Positions 6,247 through 14,556 of a DNA stretch of 26,933 nucleotides are shown in pieces. A model generated the notes under the pieces. That model saw only the letters and a list, made by a program, of their open reading frames with translations, did not search any database and was not told the DNA's origin. Position 1 is the stretch's first letter. Each line of letters begins with the position of its first letter. A program made the translations under genes and the position numbers. The stretch comes from an uncultured Collinsella sp. (GTDB lineage: Bacteria; Actinomycetota; Coriobacteriia; Coriobacteriales; Coriobacteriaceae): assembly GCA_900550595.1 (NCBI GenBank), contig URTB01000001.1, positions 1-26,933 of the forward strand, in the 5' to 3' direction.

Positions 6247-6608
6247 TCTTACAACCACTACTTTATTGCACTAGAGTAATTGAGTATAAACGATATTACA
6301 AACGTACTACATCCTTCAGAAATGAGCGTGAAATCTTTCTTGGGCGTACGCGTGTAATACACTCGCCTTTATAGCTTCCAGAGAATAATCCCAACCAGCC
6401 CAAACCCCTGCAATACACTCGTATTGCAGGGCCTATGCTCAAGTTTGCCCCCTGCAACTGCGTATATTTAACCTGTATATCGTTGGAGAAACTCTACCGA
6501 GTGCATGTTTCGCCGTATGCATTCGATACGTCGATGCCAGGCCACGGGCGGCTTGGGTCAATGTCGACAGGGTCTCTCCGACAAGGGATTCAGGAGGGAG
6601 TGAACAAC
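6247..6608 (+). promoter_or_regulatory. Control region of the formate dehydrogenase unit
   Basis: The 428 bp between the antitoxin start and the ferredoxin start are AT-rich relative to the rest. GTGTAATACAC (6352-6362) is an operator-like inverted repeat. An 11-bp perfect inverted repeat, 6406-6416 with 6421-6431, encloses ACTC. Both contain the same 10-mer, AATACACTCG (6356-6365 and 6412-6421). Candidate -10 boxes are TATATT (6463-6468) and TATATC (6476-6481), each without a good -35, which suits an activator-dependent promoter. The large inverted repeat would lie about 55 bp upstream of the resulting start site. No sigma54-type GG-N10-GC element was seen. The remainder (6482-6608) is untranslated leader ending in AGGAGGG (6592-6598). 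Confidence 0.45.
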
Positions 6609-7127
6609 ATGGGTAATAAGCGAGTCGTAGCCGATTCTTCGCGCTGCATTGGGTGTCAAACCTGTATGGCGGCGTGTATCGAGGCGCACGACATCCCCGG
6701 TAACATCGCCGCGCCGCGCCTGCGCGTGACGCGTACGTACGAGATCTCCGCACCGGTGGCTTGCCATCACTGCGAGGATGCCCCGTGCGCGAAGGCCTGT
6801 CCTACGGGCGCCTTGTTCTTTGATCCAAAGAACCATCGCATCGGCGTCAACGAGGACAACTGCATCGGCTGCAAGAGCTGCGTCATGGCATGCCCCTTTG
6901 GCGCCGTGAGCGTGGCGACCACGCAGGTCCCCGTCTTGATGGGTGACGTGCGCGTGGGTTCGCAGACTAAGAGCTTCGTGCTCAAGTGCGACCTGTGCGT
7001 GGACCGTCCCGGCGGTCCGGCGTGCGCCGAGGCGTGCCCGACCAAGGGCCTCACCTTGGTAGACGAGGAGCGCCTGGCGGAGCTGACTGCCGAGCGTGCC
7101 CGCGCCACCATCGAAAACGAGGCGTAA
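6609..7127 (+). CDS. Four-cluster [4Fe-4S] ferredoxin, HydN/HycB-like
   Basis: The protein has 172 residues. ATG at 6609 follows AGGAGGG (6592-6598); the open frame extends upstream to 6435 but without a ribosome binding site or conserved sequence. Sixteen cysteines form four clusters: C13/16/19/23, C52/55/60/64, C85/88/91/95 and C127/130/139/143, the layout of HydN, HycB and other polyferredoxin electron-transfer subunits of molybdoenzymes. There is no signal peptide, so it is cytoplasmic. It lies 74 bp upstream of fdhF and most likely takes electrons from FdhF. A second, distinct ferredoxin of the same type (HyfA) follows fdhF, so the two may connect FdhF to the hydrogenase and to another acceptor, or act in series. 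HydN-type naming is tentative, hence no symbol. Confidence 0.85.
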   Translation: MGNKRVVADSSRCIGCQTCMAACIEAHDIPGNIAAPRLRVTRTYEISAPVACHHCEDAPCAKACPTGALFFDPKNHRIGVNEDNCIGCKSCVMACPFGAVSVATTQVPVLMGDVRVGSQTKSFVLKCDLCVDRPGGPACAEACPTKGLTLVDEERLAELTAERARATIENEA

Positions 7128-7201
7128 GCGTCGGGCGACAAGCCCAATGATTGTCAAATTAGTACCGAGTAATCGGTAGCAGAAAAAGGAAGGAGGGTGT
7201 C

Positions 7202-9424
7202 ATGGAGAAGCATAAAGTGATCTGCCCGTACTGCGGTGCCGGTTGCCAGTTTAACCTCTTGGTCCAAAACGGCCAGGTCGTGGGCACCGAACCGCTCAAC
7301 GGCATCACCAACCAGAGCGAGCTGTGCCTTAAGGGCATGAGCGGCTATGACTTCATCAACGACACCAAGATCTTGACTCCTCGCGTACTGCACCCGATGA
7401 TCCGCCGCACCAAGGGCGCGGATCTTGAGCGCGTAAGCTGGGACGAGGCACTGGATTTCACCGCATCTAAGATGCAGGCCATAATTGACGAATATGGTCC
7501 TAACGCTGTCATGACCACCGGCTCTTCGCGAGGCGGCGGCAATGAGGCGAACTACGTCATGCAGAAGTTTACGCGTGCGTGCATCGGCACCCACAGCGTA
7601 GACAACTGCGCCCGTACTTGACACGGCCCTACTGTCCTCGGTCTGATGGACACGGTTGGTTCAGGTTGCATGTCATGCTCCATCCCCGGTATGGAGGATG
7701 CGGGCTGCATTTTCCTCTTCGGCTATAACCCTGCCGATTCGCACCCCATCGTCGCAAGGCGTATCGTGCGAGCCAAAGAAAAGGGTTGCAAGATCATCGT
7801 CGCCGATCCGCGCCATATCGAAACCGCGCGTATCGCCGATCTCTACCTTCCGATCAAGAACGGTTGCAACGTCGCGTTCCTCAACGCCTTTGCCAACTGC
7901 TTGGTCAACGATGGCCTCTACGACAAGGAATTCGTCGCCGAGCACACGAACGGCTTTGACGAGTGGTGGGAGACCATCAAGAACTACACTCCCGAATCTG
8001 TACAGGACATCACGGGTGTCGAGCCCGCGCTGATCCACCAAGCTGCCGAGATGTACGCCACGGCGAAGCCCTCTGCCATCATTGGCTGGGGCATGGGCGT
8101 ATGCCAGCAGAAGCAGAACCTGAAGACGGTGCACACCATCGCCTCCATCGCCTGCGTTGCCGGCCAGATCGGCAAACCCAATTCCGGCCTCGCGCCCGTG
8201 CGCGGTCAGAACAACGTCCAGGGCTCCTGCGATATGGGCATGCTGCCCAACCTGTACCCTGGCTACCAGAAAGTCACCGACCCCGCAGTGCGTGCCAAGT
8301 TTGCCAAAGCTTGGGGCGTGCCCGAGGAAAAGCTCCCGCTCGAGGAGGGCTACAAGCTCACCGATCTGGGCCACCTGGTCGACGAGGGCAAGGTGCACTG
8401 CTTCTACAACTACGGCGAGGACCCGGTGCAGACCGAGCCCGATTCGGCCGGTATGCGCAAGACGCTCTCCGAGCTGGATCTGTTCATTTGCCAGGACATC
8501 TTTATGACGCAGACGACCATGCTCGCCGACGTCATCCTGCCCGCTACCTCTTGGGGCGAGCACGAGGGTGTCTTTACCGCATCCGACCGTAGCTTCCAGC
8601 ACTTTGACGCGGCCGTTCCGCCCAAGGGCGAGTGCCGCCACGACTGGGAGATCTTCGCGGACCTGTCCACGCGCATGGGCTACCCCATGCACTACGACAA
8701 CACCGAGCAGATCTGGAACGAGTGCATTAGCCTGTGCCCCAACTTTGTGGGCGCGACCTACGAGAAGATGGCTCCCGAGGGCGGTTACGCCCAGTGGCCG
8801 GTCAAGAGCACCGATGTGAACGACCACGGTACGCCCGACATGTTCGCTGGTGGCAAGTTCACCACCAAGGACGGCCGCGCCAACCTGATGGCGCACGACT
8901 GGGAGGCGCCCTCCGAGCTTCCCGACGATGAGTACCCGCTCATTCTGTGCACCGTCCGCGAGGTCGGCCACTACAGCTGCCGTTCGATGACCGGCAACTG
9001 CAAGACGCTGGCGCTGCTTGCCGATGAGCCTGGTTTTGTCCGCATGAATCCCGCGGACGCCCAGGCGCGCGGCATCAAGAACGGCGACATCGTCTCGATT
9101 CACAGCCGCCGCGGTCAGGTATACAGCCGCGCCGACGTGAGCGACCGTATCAACAAGGGCACGGTCTATATGACCTACCAGTGGTGGATCGGCAAGTGCA
9201 ACGAGCTGACCATGCACAAGGTCGACCCGGTCTCGCACACGCCCGAGGACAAGTTCTCCGCCTGCCAGGTCGACGCTATCGCCGACCAGGTCTGGGCCGA
9301 GGGCGAGGTCGAGCGTCAGTACACCGAGCTCAAGCAGGCTCTGGTGGACGCCGCCGCTCCCCAGGACGTTGAGCCTGGCGCCGCCAAGTTCGACGACGAG
9401 ACGCACGTGAATCAAATCGTGTAG
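7202..9424 (+). CDS. fdhF: Selenocysteine-containing formate dehydrogenase H, catalytic subunit
   Basis: The protein has 740 residues when UGA at 7619-7621 is read as selenocysteine 140; treating it as stop would give a 139-residue fragment. ATG at 7202 follows AGGAGG (7191-7196). The N-terminal [4Fe-4S] ligands are C8, C11, C15 and C42 (CPYCGAGC and ELCLKG), the same numbering as Escherichia coli FdhF. The active site reads VDNCART-U-HGPTVLGL, with Sec as Mo ligand and the adjacent His. The rest matches the DMSO-reductase superfamily: two MGD-binding domains and a C-terminal beta-barrel (PLILCTVREVGHYSCRSMTG onwards). It oxidises formate to CO2 in the cytoplasm. A SECIS-like hairpin follows the UGA, and selD, selA and selB are in this window. 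A terminator-like hairpin separates it from the hyf genes it presumably serves. Confidence 0.96.
7619..7652 (+). other. Selenocysteine UGA codon and bacterial SECIS-like hairpin
   Basis: UGA (7619-7621) is followed by an 11-nt spacer, then the stem TGTCC (7633-7637)/GGACA (7648-7652) closing a 10-nt loop that contains GGTCTG (7640-7645). In Escherichia coli fdhF the SelB-binding minihelix also begins 11 nt after the UGA and exposes GGUCU in its loop. This recodes the UGA and recruits SelB. Confidence 0.88.
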
Positions 9425-9445
9425 TCCCGTTCTCGTTGGCTTTTT

Positions 9446-9488
9446 GGGCCGGGCGTCCCGTACGTTCGGGAGCCCGGCCCGTTATTTT
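9446..9488 (+). terminator. Strong terminator-like hairpin between fdhF and hyfA
   Basis: GGGCCGGGC (9446-9454) pairs with GCCCGGCCC (9472-9480); after a single bulged G the stem continues as TCCCG/CGGGA around TACGTT. GTTATTTT follows at 9481-9488. The 14-bp GC stem is strong, but the T run is interrupted, so partial read-through, attenuation or 3'-end protection of fdhF mRNA are all possible. Confidence 0.75.
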
Positions 9489-9502
9489 GAAAGGAAGTGG
9501 GG

Positions 9503-10120
9503 ATGAACCGCTTCATCGACATCAACCCGGAGAGGTGCATCGGCTGCGGAACATGCCAGTCCGCCTGTGCCGACGCCCACCGGATGCAGGGTCTTCAGGA
9601 TACGCCGCGCCTGGCGCTCGTGAAGACCGGCGGTATTTCGGCCGCCCTTGCCTGCCACCATTGCGAGGGTGCCCCCTGCGCCGAGGTTTGCCCGGTGAAT
9701 GCCATCGAGCACGATGGCGATCGCATCCACGTCAAGGAGCAGGAGTGCATCGGGTGCAGGCTGTGCGCCATCGCGTGCCCCTTCGGAGCCATCCATCCCG
9801 ATGGCACGTCTATCGCCGGTGTCGCAGGCATGTGCGACCCGACGCCTTCGTATCCTAAGTCCCTGAGCAGCCTGCTTACGTGGGCTCCTGGCCAGTACAC
9901 CTGCGCTATCAAGTGCGACCTGTGCGCCTTCGATCCGGACGGCCCGCATTGTGTGGCGGCGTGCCCCACCAAGGCACTGACCGTCATGGGAGGCGCGGCC
10001 GATCGCGAGCTCGACGAGGCCAAGCGCCTGCGCTCGATCGAAAACGGTCCGGTCGTCGACGTTACCGCTGTGGCCCAGGGCCTGTCCGAGAAAGCAGAAG
10101 GGAGCGTAAACAATGGATAG
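9503..10120 (+). CDS. hyfA: Hydrogenase-4/FHL ferredoxin-type subunit HyfA (HycB-like)
   Basis: The protein has 205 residues, as expected for HyfA/HycB. ATG at 9503 follows AAGGAAG (9491-9497). Sixteen cysteines make four [4Fe-4S] clusters: C12/15/18/22, C51/54/59/63, C82/85/88/92 and C138/141/150/154. An insertion at about residues 100-135 separates the third and fourth clusters. This subunit is the electron-input module that docks FdhF onto the membrane hydrogenase. It is the first gene of a tightly packed run (hyfA to focA) with no gap above about 40 bp; its last 8 bp overlap hyfB. It is related to the ferredoxin upstream of fdhF but clearly a different sequence. Confidence 0.9.
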   Translation: MNRFIDINPERCIGCGTCQSACADAHRMQGLQDTPRLALVKTGGISAALACHHCEGAPCAEVCPVNAIEHDGDRIHVKEQECIGCRLCAIACPFGAIHPDGTSIAGVAGMCDPTPSYPKSLSSLLTWAPGQYTCAIKCDLCAFDPDGPHCVAACPTKALTVMGGAADRELDEAKRLRSIENGPVVDVTAVAQGLSEKAEGSVNNG

Positions 10121-12131
10121 CATGACGCTGTTTATCGCATCGCTTGCCGTCTCGTGCATCGGTGCGCTCGCCTCGGTTCTGCTGATCAAGGCCGATAACG
10201 CCGCCAAGACCGCCGGCTGCCTTATCGGCGCCGTCGCGGCCGTGCTGTCGTTTGTGGCCGGTATCCAGGCCGTGCTGGGCGATGTCACGTCGGTCGACAC
10301 CATCGTGTTCTTCCCGTTTGCCCATTTCCAGCTGCTGCTCAATCAGCTGTCCGGCCTGTTCGTGGCGCTCATCTCGGTGCTCGCGTTTGCCGGTTCGATC
10401 TACGGTCTCAACTACTTTGATGAGTACCCGGGCAAAAAGGGCCGCGCCGGCTTCTTCTTTAACACCTTCGTGGCGTCCATGATGCTCGTCATCACCGCCG
10501 ACAACGTGTTTTGGTTCCTGGTCGCCTTTGAGCTCATGTCGCTGACCTCGTACTTCCTGGTCGTGATCGAGGAGAACGAGAACTCCATCCATGGCGGTTG
10601 GCTCTACTTTGTGATCGCGCACGTGGGCTTTGTGCTCATCATGGCGAGCTTCCTCACCATGACCAACTTCGCCGGTGGCTCGTTTGCCTTTGCGGATTTC
10701 CGCGCCACGCAGTTTAGCCCCGCGGTCGCATCCGTGTGCTTCGTGCTCGCCTTCTTTGGTTTTGGGGCCAAGGCCGGTATCATCCCGCTGCATGGCTGGC
10801 TGCCCAAGGCACATCCCGAGGCGCCGTCCAACGTGTCGGCCCTCATGTCCGGCGGCATGATCAAGATCGGTATCTTCGGCATCCTCAAGGTGGGCCTCGA
10901 CCTGCTCTCCGCCTCGGGCGTTCAGGTCTGGTGGGGCCTTATGGTCATGGTCTTCGGTGCGATCTCGTCGGTCCTCGGCGTGGCCTTCGCCCTGCAGGAG
11001 CATGACATCAAGCGCCTGCTGGCCTATCACTCCGTCGAGAACATCGGCATCATTCTGCTCGGCGTCGGCGCCTCCATGGCCGCCATGGCGCTCGACTCGG
11101 TCGGCATCGCCGTCCTGGCTCTGATGGCCGCCCTCTACCACACGTTTAACCACGCGATGTTTAAGGGCGAGCTGTTCTTGGGCGCCGGTGCGCTGCTGTA
11201 CTCCACGGGTACGCGCAATATGGAGAAGATGGGCGGTCTGTTCCGTCGTATGCCGGCAACGGCCATCTGCTTCCTCGTTGGCGCGCTTGCCATCTCGGCC
11301 ATCCCGCCCTTCAACGGCTTTGTGTCCGAGTGGTTTACCTACCAGTCGCTGTTTAACGCCGCCATGCAGGGCGACAAGGCCGTCATGATCGTGGCCGTGT
11401 TCGCTGCCGTCGCGCTTGCCATTACCGGCGCGCTGGCTGTCACGTGCTTCGTCAAGGCCTATGGCGTCTCCTTTGCCTCCGCGCCCCGCTCCGAGGCCGC
11501 GGCCAATGCCAAGGAGGTTCCCGCCCCCATGGTGTTTGCGCAGGGCCTGCTCGCGGCCATCTGCGTCGTGCTGGGCATTGGCGCTCCCGTGATCGCGCCC
11601 GTGCTGGTCGATGTCGCCGCGTCCGTGCTGCATCCGTACGGTGGCGTATTTGCCGCCGAGGGCATGGAGCTCATGAACCAATACTCCGGCGCTGCCACCT
11701 CCACGCCCGCGATCGCTATTGCGCTCGTGGTGCTCGTCGGCCTTGCCTGCGGCTATCGCAAGCTCAAGACCGTCGGCAAGGTGCAGAAGTCCCAGCCGTG
11801 GGCATGCGGCTATGCTCCCAACGAGCATATGCCTGTCGTAGCCACGACCTTTGCCTCCGAGGTGTCCTGGTTTATGCAGCCGCTCTACACGCTGCGCGAC
11901 CGCTGCACGGCCGTCTGCTGGTCCATCGCGCACTTCTTCCAGAAGCTCACCGGTGTGGCCGAGGCTGTGGAGCCCGTACCCGACAAGGTTCTCGTCGATG
12001 CCCCGCATAAGGGTGTCGAGAAGCTCGCCGACCTCGCGACTAAGCTCGAGGGCGGCAACTACAGCATCTATATCTGCTACATCGTCGCGGCACTCGTGGT
12101 GTTCCTCGTGCTCGCCGTGCAAATGGGTTAA
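10113..12131 (+). CDS. hyfB: Hydrogenase-4 membrane subunit HyfB (complex I antiporter-like)
   Basis: The protein has 672 residues, the length known for HyfB. It overlaps hyfA by 8 bp, with GAAGGGAG about ten bases before the ATG. It is a polytopic membrane protein of the NuoL/HycC family. Key proton-path residues of antiporter-like subunits are present: E140 in LVAFELMSLTSY (helix 5) and K220 in FGFGAKAGIIPLHGWLPKAH (helix 7), followed by the SALMSGGMIKIG segment. A long C-terminal extension with further helices ends in VVFLVLAVQMG, as in HycC/HyfB, where it contacts other membrane subunits. It is expected to couple H2 evolution to ion movement across the cytoplasmic membrane. Together with HyfD and HyfF it gives three antiporter modules. 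Confidence 0.93.
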   Translation: MDSMTLFIASLAVSCIGALASVLLIKADNAAKTAGCLIGAVAAVLSFVAGIQAVLGDVTSVDTIVFFPFAHFQLLLNQLSGLFVALISVLAFAGSIYGLNYFDEYPGKKGRAGFFFNTFVASMMLVITADNVFWFLVAFELMSLTSYFLVVIEENENSIHGGWLYFVIAHVGFVLIMASFLTMTNFAGGSFAFADFRATQFSPAVASVCFVLAFFGFGAKAGIIPLHGWLPKAHPEAPSNVSALMSGGMIKIGIFGILKVGLDLLSASGVQVWWGLMVMVFGAISSVLGVAFALQEHDIKRLLAYHSVENIGIILLGVGASMAAMALDSVGIAVLALMAALYHTFNHAMFKGELFLGAGALLYSTGTRNMEKMGGLFRRMPATAICFLVGALAISAIPPFNGFVSEWFTYQSLFNAAMQGDKAVMIVAVFAAVALAITGALAVTCFVKAYGVSFASAPRSEAAANAKEVPAPMVFAQGLLAAICVVLGIGAPVIAPVLVDVAASVLHPYGGVFAAEGMELMNQYSGAATSTPAIAIALVVLVGLACGYRKLKTVGKVQKSQPWACGYAPNEHMPVVATTFASEVSWFMQPLYTLRDRCTAVCWSIAHFFQKLTGVAEAVEPVPDKVLVDAPHKGVEKLADLATKLEGGNYSIYICYIVAALVVFLVLAVQMG

Positions 12132-12143
12132 GGAGGGGAGAGC

Positions 12144-13070
12144 ATGAACAACATCGTACTTGCCGTTCTGCAGGGCGTGGTCGTTATGGCCGTCGCGCCG
12201 TTCTTCTCCGGTCTCGGTCGCGTGATCCGCGCCAAGATGCACAACCGTCGCGGCCCCAGCATCATGCAGGACTACCGCGACCTGGCCAAGCTCTTTGCGC
12301 GTCCCGAGTCCCAGAGCGAGGACGCGAGCTTTGCGCTGCGCATTATGCCGCCGCTGTTCTTCGCCGTCGCCTTTATGCTCGCGATGGGCCTGCCGCTCTT
12401 TACGGCGCAAAGCCCCATCCCGGTCTTTGGTGACGCCATCACCATCATGTACAGCCTGGCGCTCGCCCGCTTCTTCTTCGCCCTTTGCGGCGTGGATTCG
12501 TCCAACGCCTACGCCGGTATCGGCGGCGTCCGCGAGCTGCTCATGAGCGTGCTCATCGAGCCGTCCATGCTGCTGGCGCTGTTTGCCGCCGCCCTGGTGT
12601 GCGGTTCCACCGACATCGCCACCATGGGTCAGCACATCATGACGGGCGCCGTCGACGCGCCGGTCGCCGTGATCCTCGCCGGCATCGCCTTTGCGATTGC
12701 CTGCTACATGGAACTCGGCAAGCTGCCGTTTGATCAGGCCGAGGCCGAGCAGGAGCTTCAGGAGGGTCCGCTCGCCGAGCTTTCCGGCCCGTCGCTTGCG
12801 ATGGCCAAGCTCGCCATGTCCATGAAGCAGGTCCTGGTCGTCGCCTGGTTCTGCGCGATCTTCGTCCCCTGGGGCGAGCCCGCGACCGTGGGCGCCGCCG
12901 CCGTTCTGGGCGCAGTCATCTTCCTGGTGAAGTGCCTGATCGACTTTGTCGTATGCGGCGTGATCGAGAACTCCTGCTCGCGCTCGCGTTTTAAGGTGCT
13001 TGGCAATCAGACCTGGGCCGTCGTGGGCATCGCCGTTCTGGCGTTTGTCTTCGTGGTCGTCGGCGTGTAG
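12144..13070 (+). CDS. hyfC: Hydrogenase-4 membrane subunit HyfC (NuoH/HycD-like)
   Basis: The protein has 308 residues. ATG at 12144 follows AGGAGGGG (12131-12138). It is a membrane-anchoring subunit homologous to NuoH and HycD. The N-terminal region contains RAKMHNRRGPSIMQDYRDLAKLF, a cytosolic loop (split here by function only) that contacts the small hydrogenase subunit. The loop PFDQAEAEQELQEGP at about residues 194-208 holds the conserved acidic residues of the family that link the peripheral arm to the membrane ion path. At least seven hydrophobic helices are apparent. The gene sits 12 bp after hyfB and 15 bp before hyfD, consistent with one polycistronic message. Confidence 0.92.
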   Translation: MNNIVLAVLQGVVVMAVAPFFSGLGRVIRAKMHNRRGPSIMQDYRDLAKLFARPESQSEDASFALRIMPPLFFAVAFMLAMGLPLFTAQSPIPVFGDAITIMYSLALARFFFALCGVDSSNAYAGIGGVRELLMSVLIEPSMLLALFAAALVCGSTDIATMGQHIMTGAVDAPVAVILAGIAFAIACYMELGKLPFDQAEAEQELQEGPLAELSGPSLAMAKLAMSMKQVLVVAWFCAIFVPWGEPATVGAAAVLGAVIFLVKCLIDFVVCGVIENSCSRSRFKVLGNQTWAVVGIAVLAFVFVVVGV

Positions 13071-13085
13071 GAGAAGGGAGAAACA

Positions 13086-14543
13086 ATGTCATTTGCAGTC
13101 AGTCTGTCCCTTCTCGGCTTGGTCGCTATCGCGGCCCCGATGGTGGCTTCGGTGCTCGTCGCCCTGTTCCCCCGTCCGTACGCCAAGTGGTTCAGCGTTT
13201 TGGGTGCCGCCGTCTCGACGGTCTGCACCATCGTCCTCGCCGCGAATTTCGCTGGCGCCGGCATGCCCGACACGCAGGTCCCCCTGATCTCGTTTGGGCA
13301 GACCCTCGTTATGGGATTCACCTTCGATCGCATGAGCACGCTGCTCGCGCCCGCCTTTGTGGGTATCGGCCTGCTTGTCGTGATCTATTCGATTCCCTAT
13401 ATGAGCGAGAATAACCGTGAGCATCCCGACGCACCGCGTCGTCGCTTCTACGCGTACCTCGCGACCTTTATCGGCGCCATGGCCGGCCTCGTGTACAGCT
13501 CGACCCTTTTGGGCCAGCTCGTGTTCTTTGAGATCACGGGTGCGTGCTCTTGGGGCCTCATTAGCTACTACATGACGCCTACGGCCAAGAAGGCCGGCAT
13601 GAAGGCCCTGATCATCACGCATATCGGTGCGCTCGGCCTGTATCTGGGCGCCGCCATCGTGTTTGCCCACACCGGCACCTTCGCCATCACCGCGATTGCC
13701 GGCCTCGACACCAAGCTCAAGGCTATCGTCCTTTTGCTCGTGCTGTTTGCGGCCTGGGCCAAGTCCGCACAGGTCCCCATGTACATGTGGCTGCCTTCGG
13801 CCATGGAAGCGCCGACGCCTGTTTCGGCCTACCTGCATGGTGCCTCGATGGTCAAGGTCGGCGTGTGCGTGTTCGCACGCGCGCTCGTCTCTGCCGGCGA
13901 GATTCCCGAGATCGTGGGCTGGGTCGCCATTATCGACGCCATGGTCACCATGCTCTTTGGTTTCCTTATGTACCTGCCGCAAAAGGACATGAAGCGTCTG
14001 CTGGCCTTCTCCACGATCGCCCAGCTCTCCTATGTGTTCTTTGGTCTGGGCCTTTCGGTCTTTGGCAGCCAGCTGGCCTTTGATGGCGCCGTGTGCCACA
14101 TCTTTAACCACGCTTTCGCCAAGACGCTGTTCTTCCTGATTGCCGGTTCGTTCTCCTTTACGCTCGGCACGCGTATGCTGCCCAAGCTTCGCGGCATCGT
14201 AAAGAAGTACCCGATCTCGGGCGTGGGCTTTGGTGTCGCGGCGCTCGCCATTGCCGGCGTGCCGCCCATGAACACGTTCTTCTCGAAGTTCCAGATCATC
14301 GCCGGCGGCTTTTCCGTGGGTGCCGGCAACGTCGCGATCCTGGTGCTCGTGTGCATTATGGTCGCCGAGACCGTCGCCACCTTTGCCTGGTTCCTTAAGT
14401 GGATGGGCTATTGCCTGCCCGGCGAGCCGAGCGACGAGGTCGCTGCGGGAGCCCCGCTTCCCCGCGCGATGGCGTTCGTGTTCATCGTGCTCATCATCAT
14501 GGTTATCGTCAGCGGCCCGCTTTCGGCCAGCTGGATCGGTTAG
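13086..14543 (+). CDS. hyfD: Hydrogenase-4 membrane subunit HyfD (antiporter-like)
   Basis: The protein has 485 residues, matching HyfD (about 480). AGAAGGGAG (13072-13080) precedes ATG 13086. It is a second NuoL/M/N-family subunit, with E149 in LVFFEITGACSWGLISYY and K226 in FAAWAKSAQVPMYMWLPSAM, followed by PTPVSAYLHGASMVKVGV, the broken-helix motif of the family. HyfD is absent from the smaller FHL-1 (Hyc) complexes, so its presence marks this as a Hyf/FHL-2-type enzyme. The next gene's ribosome binding site overlaps its stop codon (TAGGAGG at 14541-14547). Confidence 0.92.
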   Translation: MSFAVSLSLLGLVAIAAPMVASVLVALFPRPYAKWFSVLGAAVSTVCTIVLAANFAGAGMPDTQVPLISFGQTLVMGFTFDRMSTLLAPAFVGIGLLVVIYSIPYMSENNREHPDAPRRRFYAYLATFIGAMAGLVYSSTLLGQLVFFEITGACSWGLISYYMTPTAKKAGMKALIITHIGALGLYLGAAIVFAHTGTFAITAIAGLDTKLKAIVLLLVLFAAWAKSAQVPMYMWLPSAMEAPTPVSAYLHGASMVKVGVCVFARALVSAGEIPEIVGWVAIIDAMVTMLFGFLMYLPQKDMKRLLAFSTIAQLSYVFFGLGLSVFGSQLAFDGAVCHIFNHAFAKTLFFLIAGSFSFTLGTRMLPKLRGIVKKYPISGVGFGVAALAIAGVPPMNTFFSKFQIIAGGFSVGAGNVAILVLVCIMVAETVATFAWFLKWMGYCLPGEPSDEVAAGAPLPRAMAFVFIVLIIMVIVSGPLSASWIG

Positions 14544-14556
14544 GAGGTAGAACGAC

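Noticed and set aside
6441..6480. A standard sigma70 promoter with TTGCCC and TATATT
   Set aside because: The two boxes are only 12 bp apart, too close for a normal promoter; only weak -10 candidates were kept.
6435..6608. N-terminal extension of the ferredoxin upstream of fdhF
   Set aside because: The frame is open, but the first cysteine motif and AGGAGGG site fit a start at 6609; the extension is not ferredoxin-like and covers the control region.
7202..7621. fdhF as a truncated or frameshifted pseudogene
   Set aside because: The stop is a UGA at the exact Sec position of FdhF, the frame continues unchanged to 9424, and a SECIS-like hairpin and the Sec machinery genes are present.
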